From Zantedeschia hybrid cultivar (lineage: Eukaryota > Streptophyta > Magnoliopsida > Alismatales > Araceae), in contig JARZZO010000003.1 in assembly GCA_030544215.1 (NCBI GenBank), positions 21,337,879 through 21,401,878 on the forward strand: a stretch of DNA of 64,000 nt, read 5' to 3'. The number at the start of each line of letters is the position of its first letter. Positions within the stretch are counted from its first letter, which is position 1. The notes under the pieces were generated by a model. The model was not told where the DNA came from. It made no database searches and saw only the letters and a list, made by a program, of their open reading frames with translations. Positions 21,935-31,770 of this stretch are shown here, piece by piece. The position numbers and the translations under genes are program-made.

Positions 21935-22620
21935 GGCTGAGAGAAACCGAGGGAGGCGTGGAAGAGAGAAGAAAAAGAGACCGAGAGAGAGATAAGTGTG
22001 TGGGGGAGGCTGAGAAGAGAGAGAGATGCTGGGATAGGTTGAGAAGAATAAGAGAAAGGGAGCAAGAGAGACCGAGAGAGAGAGAATAGAGGGAGAGAAA
22101 GAGAGACCGAGAGAAAGAAGGAAGAGAAGAGAGGGAGGACTGTGCGTGGGAGAAAGAGAGAGGAGGAGGAGCCGGCTGGAGAGGAGAGGTTGCTGGAACG
22201 AGAGGGAGAGCTGCGGAGGGAGAGGAAGAGAGGAGGAGAGAGTACGGTTGCTGGGAAGGAAATTGAAAGAGAAGACTGCAGGGTTTGAGAGGAGGAAGAG
22301 AAGATTGCGGGAAGGAAGATTGGAGACGGAGAGAGAGAATCCGAGAGAGAGAGGGAGAATTAGAGAGTGAGAGGCTGAGAAGAGGAAGAGAGAACTGGAG
22401 AGAAAGAGGAGAGAGGCTGCGGAGGGAGTTGGAGAAGGAGAGGGCTGTGGGAAGGAAGGTTAATATAGAGAGGAAGAGAGGCGTGGGAAGGAAACTGGAG
22501 AAGAAGTAGGGCTGCAGTTGAGAAATTGGAAAGAAAGAAGGAAATAGAGGGTTTTGGGAAACTCCAGAGAAAGAAGGAATCAGAGGGTCTTTTTAAAAAG
22601 AAAGTAGACTTTAGGAAGGC
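21935..22620 (+). repeat. Purine-rich (GA) low-complexity tract
   Basis: About 650 bp in which the plus strand is nearly all A and G, in units such as GAGAGAGA, GGAAGGA and GAGGAAGAG. All translations here are arginine/glutamate or serine/leucine low complexity and are not treated as genes. Confidence 0.85.
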
Positions 22621-24994
22621 GGATGGCCCTTCTTGGGTTCTTCTTGGCCGTGGAATTAGGGCAACGCTAGGGCCTCAAATGACGTTTTTTACCTCTGCTT
22701 TAATCTTTTGGACAAAATAACGTCGAATTTATCGAAATTCGAACCCTAAACCTCCCCTAAATTTTCGGAAACTCCACCAGCTGCACTGCATCATCGACAT
22801 GTCCTGTTCACATAAAATAAATATAAATTAGCACATTATCATAAAAATATCATTATATTTATTTAATTCGTCTCGGTTTTGTCGAAAAACCGCAAATGTG
22901 CTATACTCAATTAATCACATGAAATGACGATGTTTTTAAGTCTGAATTTGACGAAATTGGTACCGTTGGACTTGGTACACATGTATCTATCATTTCATGT
23001 TATTTTACAGATAAAAACATGAGTATGATGTGTTTGATTGCCTTTAAATGATCAATTTAACACTTTATCACACCCCCCAACTTACTCATTGCTAGTCCCT
23101 TAGCAATGCAAATAAGAAAAAGTTAGGACAAACAATGAATTATCATGCTTCATTTGTAATATCTATCACAAACAGTTTAAGTGGTAGCCGATTGGTTAAG
23201 CTAAAATTTTCATATCCCACAATATTTTGATTCACGACAAGTGATTGTGCATAAAAATTGACACACTTAGAACTCGTTTCCGACCTTTCTGGTATATTCT
23301 TGCCTTTACTACCCTTTAGATAAGACTACCTGGGAGGAGAAGAGAATAAAAGATTTCCCGATCAGTCAGTGAGGATCGTTTTTCAGTTCCCGTCCCAACT
23401 CAGCACTTTTCACGACTTGGTCATATTTCTGTTACGATGGACTTTTTAGCGTGGCTTTTTATTTCATTGTACTTTTGCTTTTGAGAGTGCGTACTTTTTG
23501 CCACTCTCTTTGAATTGAATGAGGGGAGGTGCGTACTTTTTGCCACTTACCTTCCTTTAGCTCTTTTAACGCCTTCTATTGCCTTTAGTGTTTACAGCTG
23601 TCCATTTTAAATGACCGCCTCTTTTAGAGTGCTGAGTGGGACAGTCCCCTATTACGAATCCTACACATTCATTTCGTTCAACCCAAAAGAAAAATTAGAA
23701 TAAGTAGTCTTATCCTTAAGGTTAATTCCAGCAATTCTATACTTTTAAGATCTTTCATTTATTCTAAGTTGCCGTGTGTGTGTGAAAATCACCCTGCCGT
23801 GGATTTTTGTGAAGTGGGATATTTAAACTTTGAAGGTTCTTTAACCAATGTGACAACAACAACAAAAAAAAACTGATTTGTTTAAGATTTACTTAATGAA
23901 ACATGATTTTCATGCAATTTTCATAGGATGTGAGAAGAAGTTTTAAAAAGAAGTTTTTAAAAATTTGACCATTTTTCAGTGAAAGATATCAGTTTTCTTC
24001 AAAAGATTTCCAATAAATGCATATCAAATTGATTGTCCCACCCCCCAACTTGATTGACATTGTCCTCAATGGCATAAAAGATATGAAAAACATGTCAGCC
24101 AGAAGAGAATAGGAAGGAGAGAAACAACCTGTGATGAAGAAGATGCGACATACCCAAGGCGACTGCTGCTCAGGGACCTAAAAGGAAATACAAAGACGGA
24201 AGTAAAATATTGGGTTGCCTCCCAACAAGCGCTAAGTTTATCGTCTTCAGCCAGACGGAATGTGCACACTATCCAATGCCTACTAGCACAAATTTCAGTG
24301 CATGCATTTTGAAGTTTGTTGGTTGGAGTGCACTCAGCATTGCATGTAGCGGATGAGTCAGAATGTTATCATTGAGATTCCAAAGAAAAGAATTTTTCAA
24401 CATGGTCAATAGGATATTGGTTCTACTTGATTCATAGTCCATGCCAACCACGTACCCCACTTCTTTTCCTTAATTGAACTGAAGCATTTGATCCCCTAGA
24501 AAAATATTAGAAATTCCCAAAATAATGGGACATTGATTCAATGTAGGGGATGATCCAATGTCGAAGATGAGAAAATCAACAAATATGTGGCTCCTATCCA
24601 CCTGAATAAAAGTATCTTAGATCATGTCATGTGGCTGCTTAATGAAATGATCAATTGACTGCAAAGCAACTGACGTGCACTTTAATTTGTGGATTCCAAA
24701 TTTCTCAAAGATAGAGACTGAGAATAGGTTCAGTTTGGCCTCAACTTTCAATAAAATCCAGTAAAGATTGATGTTATTGATATTGTAAGAATTGAGTGGG
24801 GCAACACAGTGAGTTTCTTTGAGAAAATGGTTGTTGATGTGGACTTAGCCCAATAATTTCATCACCTCCTTGAGTCGGGCCAGCTTTTGGAGGCTATTGG
24901 GCTTAGATTCTCTAACACTCGGGAAATGGATCATAGGTAGGTGAATATCTGGGCTCTCACTAGAATCCTTCTCGTCTCCTTCATCTCCCCCCAA

Positions 24995-25300
24995 CTAACC
25001 CTCAATAGGCTCTTCTTGATGATTAGCTAAGTCTGTGGCTTCAGTTTTCTCTTGATGCAATTCTTCAAGATTATCCACTTTCTGATCCATTGGGAAGAAG
25101 AAATATTCAAGATCCAGACCATCATGTGTATCTAATTCCTCTGTGGGAAATAGAAAGTGTTCAAAGTCCAGATCAATATCAAGAAAATCACTCATTTCTC
25201 CTTCTCCTTTTTCCTTCAAGCTCTCCTCAAGAGAGATAGGTGTGATCGTGACTTCACTTTGCTGGTCAGTCTGAGGGTTTTCCATCTTCTCTCTATCCAC
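24995..25300 (-). pseudogene. Acidic ORF fragment of the gypsy-like segment
   Basis: 101 codons starting MDREKMENPQTDQQSE. It is rich in Asp/Glu with a repeated pattern (DLDFEHFLFPTEELDTHD, then LDLEYFFFPMDQK). It lies just upstream of the protease-like reading, so it may be an inter-domain spacer of the same polyprotein. I do not recognise it. Confidence 0.25.
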
Positions 25301-25321
25301 CTGGTATATATCTTCCAGAAT

Positions 25322-26090
25322 TCAGATGTATGTGGTCCAATGTCCACCCAAGCCAAAGGTGGCTTTTTTTACTTCATCACGTTCACCGATGACTTCTCAA
25401 GATTCGACTATGTGTAGTTAATGAAGTACAAGTCGGAAGCATTTGAGAAGTTCAAGGAATTCAAGAATGAGGTAGAGAAGGAGTCAGGAAAGAGTATTAA
25501 AACTCTTCGATCAGATCGAGGAAAGAGAATACTTGAGTACTAATTTCACACAATTCTTAAAGGATAATGGTATCCTTTCTCAACTGACCCCTCCATATAC
25601 ACCACAGATGAATGGTGTATCAGAAAGGAGGAATCGCACCTTGTTGGACATGGTGCGATCCATGATGAGCTTTTTAGGATTACCAGTGTCCCTCTGGGAG
25701 TATGCTTTAGAGTCAGCAGCATACCTACTGAACAGAGTACCCAGCAAGTCTGTAGCGTCTACTCCATATGAGATATGGAAAGGCAGGAAACCAGAATTTA
25801 AACATGTTAAAGTCTGGGGTTGTCCTGCTCATGTAAAAAGACATGATCCAGACAAGCTGGAATCACGAACTGATAAATGTAGATTTGTGGGATATCCAAT
25901 GGAAACCTTTGGATACTATTTTTTCCATCCTGGTGAACAAAAGGTGTTTGTCGCCAGGAAAGTTGTCTTCTTGGAAGAGGAATACCTTCTCCAGGAGGAC
26001 AGTGGGAGTAAAATAGTACTGGAAGAGGTTCCAGATCCCCAAACAACTACATTATCATCAGATGAGATATCAGTTCATAAATCTGTTTAG
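25322..26090 (+). pseudogene. Copia-B integrase fragment
   Basis: Homology starts abruptly inside the integrase core (DVCGPMSTQAKGG) without gag, protease or 5' LTR, so the element is 5' truncated. One indel near 25520 (in RSDRGGEYLS) shifts the frame. From 25533 it is open: LSQLTPPYTPQMNGVSERRN with the catalytic glutamate intact, ALESAAYLLNRVPSKSV, then WGCPAHVKRHDPDKLESRTD. It ends in the SSDEISVHKSV linker. It is very close to 2235-3576 apart from scattered substitutions. Confidence 0.88.
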
Positions 26091-27751
26091 GTACACACAG
26101 ATGAGCCTCGTAGATCTGGTAGAGTACCTAGACAACCCGAACGATATGTGGGACATATTGCTGAAGGTAAGTCTAAGGTACAATATAATGAGGATGATGA
26201 TCCTAAAACCTACCAGGAGGCCATAGAAGGCCCAGAAGCCGGGAAATGGCGAGAAGCCATGAACTCATAAATCCAGTCCATGTACACCAACTAAGTTTGG
26301 AACTTGGAGGACTTGTCCGAGGGTATTGTACCCATCGGTTGCAAGTGGATATTTAAGAGAAATATCGGTGCTGATGGACGGATCGACACTTATAAGGCAA
26401 GGTTGGTGGCAAAGGGATATCGTCAAAGGCAAGGAATTGACTATGACGAGACTTTCTCACCAGTTGCCATGATAAAGTCGATCAGAGTTCTACTCGCCAT
26501 TGCTGCACATTTTGATTATGAAATCTGGCAGGTGGATGTGAAGACTGCCTTCCTCAATGGTAACCTTGAGGAGGAGGTGTATATGATACAACCAGAAGAT
26601 TTCACATCCATAGAATCTCCAGATAAAGTGTGCAAGCTTCAGAGGTCCATTTATGAACTGAAGAAGGCTTCCCGGAGCTGGAACATAAGAGTTGACGAGG
26701 CTGTCAAGTCTTATGACTTCATTAAGAATGAAGATGAGCCTTGTGTATACAAGAAGACCAGTGGGAGTGTAGTCACTTTTCTAGTTCTTTACGTAGATGA
26801 CATACCACTCATTGGGAATGATGTAGCTATGATGTCATCAGTAAAGATTTGGCTGTCGAAAAACTTCTCCATGAAGAATTTGGGAGAAGCATGCTACGTA
26901 TTGGGAATACGGATCTATAGAGATAGATCAAAGAGAATGCTTAGAATGACCCAATCCTTGTACATAGATACCATAGTCAAAAGGTTTGGCATGGAAAATT
27001 CCAAGAGAGGTCTCATACCGATGAGACATGGAATTAGTCTCTCAAAGGAGCAGTCTCCTAAGACTCGCGATGAGAGGTCTCTGCCATAGGATCTATCGTG
27101 TATGCCATGCTATGTACACGGCCTGATGTTGCATTTGCTCTAAGTGTTACGAGCAGATTTCAGGCTGATCTAGGCGAAGAGCACTGGAAGGCAGTAAAAT
27201 GTATACATAAGTACTTGAGAAGAAGTAAGGATATGTTTCTTATCTATGGAGGAGGTGACTTGAAACTGCGAGGCTTTACTGACTCGAGTTTCCAGTCGGA
27301 TCCGAATGATAGTAAGTCTACATCTAGATTCGTGTTTACTTTGAACGGAGGCGCAGTGTGCTGGAAGAGTTCCAAGCAAGTAACCACTACAGATTCGACG
27401 ACTGAAGCTGAGTACAACGCTGCAGCTGAAGCCGCTAAGGAAGCAGTGTGGTTGAAGAAATTCATCACCGACCTCGGCGTAGTTTCCAGCATCTCTGAGC
27501 CTGTTCCACTGTTGTGCGACAACAATGGAGCCATTGCGCAAGCAAAAGAGCCGCGGTCTTATTAGAAATCGAAGCATATTCTGAGGCGCTTTCACCTTAT
27601 TAGAGAGATCATATCCAGAGGAGATGTAGTAGTGGAAAGAGTTCCATCCGTCGACAATGTAGCAGATCCACTGACGAAGCCGTTGGCTCAAATTGTGTTT
27701 GAGCGTCACCTAGAGTCTACATGCTTATTGTATAAAGGTGATTGGCTTTAG
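26091..27751 (+). pseudogene. Copia-B reverse transcriptase and RNase H
   Basis: RT begins near WNLEDLSEGIVPIGCKWIFK. It carries QVDVKTAFLNGNLEEEVYM and the catalytic LVLYVDDIPLIGND (YVDD intact). RNase H follows with GFTDSSFQSDPNDSKS, TTDSTTEAEYNAAAEAAKEA and LLCDNNGAIAQAKEPRSY. Defects: a stop in the linker (26088), stops at 26268 and 26294, a frameshift between 27089 and 27098 that deletes part of the RT-RNase H junction, and a stop after EPRSY (27563). It ends with the expected GDWL-stop. It is the downstream part of the truncated element at 25322. Confidence 0.87.
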
Positions 27752-27765
27752 TCCAAGTGGGAGAT
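27752..27765 (+). other. Polypurine tract of Copia-B
   Basis: TCCAAGTGGGAGAT immediately before the LTR. Confidence 0.75.
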
Positions 27766-29314
27766 TGTTAGTTTTAGGTGGCCTACAAGCCAATCTGACT
27801 ATGTAAATCTCGTTCATTTATTAATAAAATGGCATAATATTCATTATGTGTAAATCGCATTAATTATCGTTTCATAATGAAGTCCGTGAATATGTGCTAT
27901 AGTGATAATATTATGATGCGATCATACTAATGAGACTGATCACTTAAACACACATATTCTTAATCGTTCATAGTCGGAGGATATCCGAGAAGGACATCGG
28001 ATATCCGGTTAGACTAGTACAGATTACTCCTGCTCATATGATGAGGGTGACTGATCTCATAAGTCACTTGTGCGGAGACACTAAGGCGAATATGTAGGTG
28101 CTCATTGGAGAATGAGTTCACTGAACTGATCCGAATGAATCGCTGGATGGTATTGTACCTCACTGTCAACCAGCTTGATTCTATTGTTGCAGTTGCGTGG
28201 ATGGTCCTCGGATCTGAGACACCAAGGACACCTTGTCGGTGGACTTCTGTGCTTTGACCTTGGTTTACGAATCTCTAGCCACGGGATTCTAATACGTCAA
28301 GGATTGGGTACAACGGAATACCGTCGAAGGGAATTGTGTGTCAATAAGGAATCATTCGCTCTCGGCACTTAGAGAGAGAATGCTCTAGGAAGGATGCGCG
28401 GAAGTCCCTGGCCAGGGCAGACGATAATATCGGGAAAGGAGTTTTCCGATATTCATCAGCGGCATCCAATCCAAGTGAGTCTACCGGTTAGGGTTTGACA
28501 GCTCGCCATGCCCTGAGTTGACTCGAGAGCATTGTACGAATGAAGGATTATATCCACGCGGCAACTGTCGGCGGAAAGGTTCCAAGAGTGGGTTACTTAA
28601 CCCCAATACCTTCCGGGTTCACGCGGTGTTGCTTGGCACCCAACGTGATCGGAGGTCCAGTCGAATTCGATGTGCGACATCAATTCGATTGATTAATTAA
28701 TTAATAAAGGATTATTAATTGATTAATAAAGTGAGTGAGGAGTCATTGGGCTTGTTGGGCCATTAACTGGACTAGTACTTGGGCCTAGACGGTCACACGC
28801 AAATGATTCTCAAGGCGATGGATAAATAAGTGGGTTTTATATAAACCGGGGGTTTTTATGAAAAATCGCACGGTTAGTATAAAACATAGCGAACGGTCTG
28901 AGTAGGCCAAGCTGTTGCTAACCCTAGCCGCCCCTCCTCTATTTCTCTCTCTCTCTGGCATCCAGACAGATCCAGATCTGCTCCGCCGCTTCTCCGAATC
29001 CCGTTCGGCGGGAAATCGTCCGCGCGTTGCGGCTATCTTTGCTGCGACCGGCGGAGGTTTCGTGGGCTGCGAAGAACGAGGAACGCGAGGATATCTGTCG
29101 CGGGGAGGATCGCGTGGAGTTCGGTAGAGGCCGGGCACTTGCGCGGCTTGCGGTGTCGCACCGACGGAACCGAACGGTTGCGGATTCAAATCCGCACTGA
29201 GAACTTCGATTATCTGATAATCGATTTTTTGTTTTTCGAAACGGGAAAACGGTTCGCTGTTTTATTTTATTTTCCACTGCGTGAGCGATCCAGAGAACCC
29301 AAGAAATCCCAACA
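27766..29314 (+). repeat. Copia-B 3' LTR
   Basis: 1,549 bp, TGTTAGTTTTAGG...AAATCCCAACA. A TATA box (TATAAAA, 28878-28884) and a CT-rich stretch (28941-28956) mark the promoter and leader side. It abuts the interior of a Gypsy-D LTR, so it inserted in that LTR or was joined to it by deletion. Confidence 0.9.
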
Positions 29315-30188
29315 GTGGGTAGTCCCTATAGCTTCGGCTTGACGGGGGTTTCGCCGGTCCCCAGGGCCCTCTTGAAACGGCGAGGCCTGGCGTTGAGGGA
29401 AGTCCGGCCGGTAGGACAGTAGTCTAGACTGCTTGTGTGCACACGTAGCTGGGCAGTGGTGGTTCACTAGTCCCAGTTAGTCCTAGTTTGACTCACTGCC
29501 TCACCCTACGGTGTCTGGAACACCGTAGGGGTGGACAGGTGTAAGTGTTGGTGGTGTTGTGAGGCGACGTTTGTCTGCAGTCGACAGTGTGGTTTGATCG
29601 ATTAGCCGGATCTTTGGTTATGAGTTATGGTATTGTGTTGGGCTATTCGAATTGCTTACAACTGTGCATGTTGCATTGCTATTACGAATGTTTCATATCG
29701 GGTTTTGGGAGCTATGTTTACTTCTTTACTTAATTGCCTTCATTCTGCATTATTATACTTGTAGGTGTGTGAGTGGGAGGCGGGGGATCAGATGATCCCT
29801 ACTGAGCCAAATTTTGGTGTGGCTCACTCCTAGCGGTTTCAGGTGTGGACCTCTTGGCGAGTGGCGGCATGTGGTGTTCTTCTTAGTATGCGGACCAGCA
29901 GCTATCTCAGTTCCGGGGTATGCCCCGATGTTGTTGTACTTTACTTATGCCTGTACTTATTTAATTCTTTGGACCATGTAATTATTGTTGGACTGTGTAC
30001 AGACATTATTAATTTCCTTCTTGCGCACTTATAATTTCCTTGAAGTCCGTGTGACTGTTATATTTAGCCTTGTTTAACGCTTACTCCTCTAGATGTGTCG
30101 TGTGAGATCCGGGTGTGAACCCGTAAATAATGATCCGATGCCCATTTAGTAATCGGGTTCCCGATTATAGGGTGGCGGGTCGTTACAG
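29315..30188 (+). repeat. Gypsy-D 5' LTR remnant
   Basis: Corresponds to the last 872 bp of the 3' LTR (33621-34492), from GTGGGTAGTCCCTATAGC to CGGGTCGTTACA. The first roughly 1.85 kb, including the palindrome array, are gone. Confidence 0.9.
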
Positions 30189-30190
30189 AT

Positions 30191-30202
30191 GGTATCAGAG
30201 CT
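30191..30202 (+). other. Primer-binding site, initiator Met-tRNA
   Basis: TGGTATCAGAGC, complementary to the 3' end of plant initiator Met-tRNA, 2 nt after the LTR. Confidence 0.88.
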
Positions 30203-30341
30203 CAGTCTGGTCGAGTATGTGGTAAACTAGGTTAGATATCATAGTCCAACAATAAGTACGAGTCTGTACAGGCGATGGCTGCTGGTGTAGATTGATAGGT
30301 TTTGACGTGCTTGTTTCGATTTTTGTGTTTGTGGGGTAGTG

Positions 30342-31380
30342 ATGGCGCTGAAGAGGAGAGTTCCGTTGGCTCGTGGTACGGGAGCAGACGATGGTAGTTC
30401 GGGGGCAGAGGGGCATAATGTGGTCGTTTTATGGAAGCTATGATTGGGGCTATGTCTAGATACCAATAGGGAGATGGTGGTGAGGGATCCAATTCCCGAG
30501 GTGGTCAGTCCACGGTGATGGAGTGGTTCTTAAAGTTGTAGACCCCTTCTATCACGGGTCAACCAGTCCCAGACTAGGCAACTCATTGGATTAAGGAAGT
30601 GGAGAAGGCATTTGATGTTATTGAATGTGTTGAGTATGACAAGACTTTGTTGGCAACCTACTTGTTGAAGGACGATGCTTATGATTGGTGGGTTACTATC
30701 AAGTGAATGATGTTTTCAGATAGGTCCTTGAGAGAGATCCCTTGGGAGGTATTTGTGAAGAGTTTAGTGGACAGTACTTTCCGAGGCACGTTCAGAAGGC
30801 CAAGGAGAGGGAGTTTAAGGAATTGGTGCAGAATGATATGTCAGTTCTAGAATATCAGATGAAGTTTGTGGCTCTCGGAAGATTTGTTCCACACATATAT
30901 GAGCATGAGGAGCGTCGAACAGAGAGATTTGTGGATGGACTCCGGTATGATTTGAGGGCAATGGTGGCATCTCATTGTTGTAGAGATCTTGCATCGGCGG
31001 TTCGGTGCGCAGCAGCGGTGGAGACTCAGTTCCAACGAATGGCAAGAGAGTTGGAGCGATCAGCACGAGGGAAGCAACAAGGCAAGAGCAAATCAGCGGT
31101 CTTTTTGACAGACGGTTCGAGTTCCTTTGAGTTCGGAATCCAGGAGATGCTTTGTGATGAGGATGAAAACGGTTCGGTTCAGCAGATGCAGACTGTGGCT
31201 AGTAGACAACAGGAAGCGAGACAGGATGCGGCGGATTATTGTCCCCGTTGTGGTAGGCATCATGGGAATCGGATGTATCCATCGGTCACTGGTAGTTGTT
31301 TTGGCTATGGTAGGAAGGAACATCTTGTGAGGAACTGTCCCCAAAAAAATAAGACAGAACAGGAGCCGAGTGGTCAGTAG
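30342..31380 (+). pseudogene. Gypsy-D gag (decayed)
   Basis: Starts MALKRRVPLARG. A 1-base loss near 30422 (against 58221-59258) shifts the frame, and CAA, AAG and other codons have become stops near 30467, 30538 and 30574. From 30742 it is open: EEFSGQYFPRHVQKAKEREF, VLEYQMKFVALGRF, RTERFVDGLRYDLRAMV. The zinc-binding tail is damaged twice. The first motif CPRCGRHHGNRMY lost its last cysteine, and the knuckle CFGYGRKEHLVRNC lost its second. Gag would build the particle; this copy cannot. Confidence 0.88.
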
Positions 31381-31770
31381 AAGCACGGGACCTAGAGTGG
31401 TGTTGTGTGTTTTATTAGTAGAGGTCCGAGATGCTAGGCTAGATGAGCACTTTTATCTTGTCTTATTAGGTAGTGGTTGTGAACTCTTATGGCACTCTTT
31501 ATGTATTTTGGACATGGTGGAGAATCAGTTTTGTAATATGTGCCTTGTAAGGTTAATGTATGGTTATTTCAGTGTGTCAGCCTTTGCAGAGTCATGGATC
31601 ATAATTAACTTAGTGTTGATTGGATTGACCGGTTGTACGGAGCCCCGTGTAAGAGTGTGATCGGTGAGGGTCATTGATGTAATCTGTGTGCCGGCGTGGA
31701 ATTGTTGGCTGTGGTTATCGTGTGAGCGGTTGCAATTTTGAGGATGAAATTCTTTTTAAGGGGGGGAGTA
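31381..31770 (+). other. Gypsy-D post-gag region and polypurine tract
   Basis: About 390 bp with no frame. It is alignable with 59259-59631 and the reverse of 50633-51039. It ends GAGGATGAAATTC...TTTTAAGGGGGGGAGTA, the characteristic tail of Tekay/Del-type gypsy elements. The whole pol is absent between gag and this tail. Confidence 0.8.

Larger units (their letters stand above)
20926..25321 (-). mobile_element. Unresolved gypsy-like segment (possible Athila-type remnant)
   Basis: DNA that is not Gypsy-E pol or Copia-B. It contains a GC-rich block (21420-21930), a purine-rich tract, and AT-rich spacer with the boilerplate CCCCCCAACTTACTCATTGC (about 23085) and CCCCCCAACTTGATTGACA (about 24042), phrases I associate with plant LTR-element noncoding DNA. 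Near 24500-24680 the minus strand reads TFIQVDRSHIFVDFLIFDI and then CPIILG. This resembles the aspartic-protease region of Athila-like gypsy elements. No LTR pair was found, so boundaries and family are uncertain. Confidence 0.4.

Noticed and set aside
21367..22509. Several frames of 60-130 codons on both strands
   Set aside because: Low-complexity Arg/Glu, Ser/Leu or Ala/Ser translations of a purine-rich and GC-rich tract.
30191..30202. Part of a tRNA gene
   Set aside because: Only the 12-nt complement of the initiator-tRNA 3' end is present, directly after an LTR, so it is a primer-binding site.
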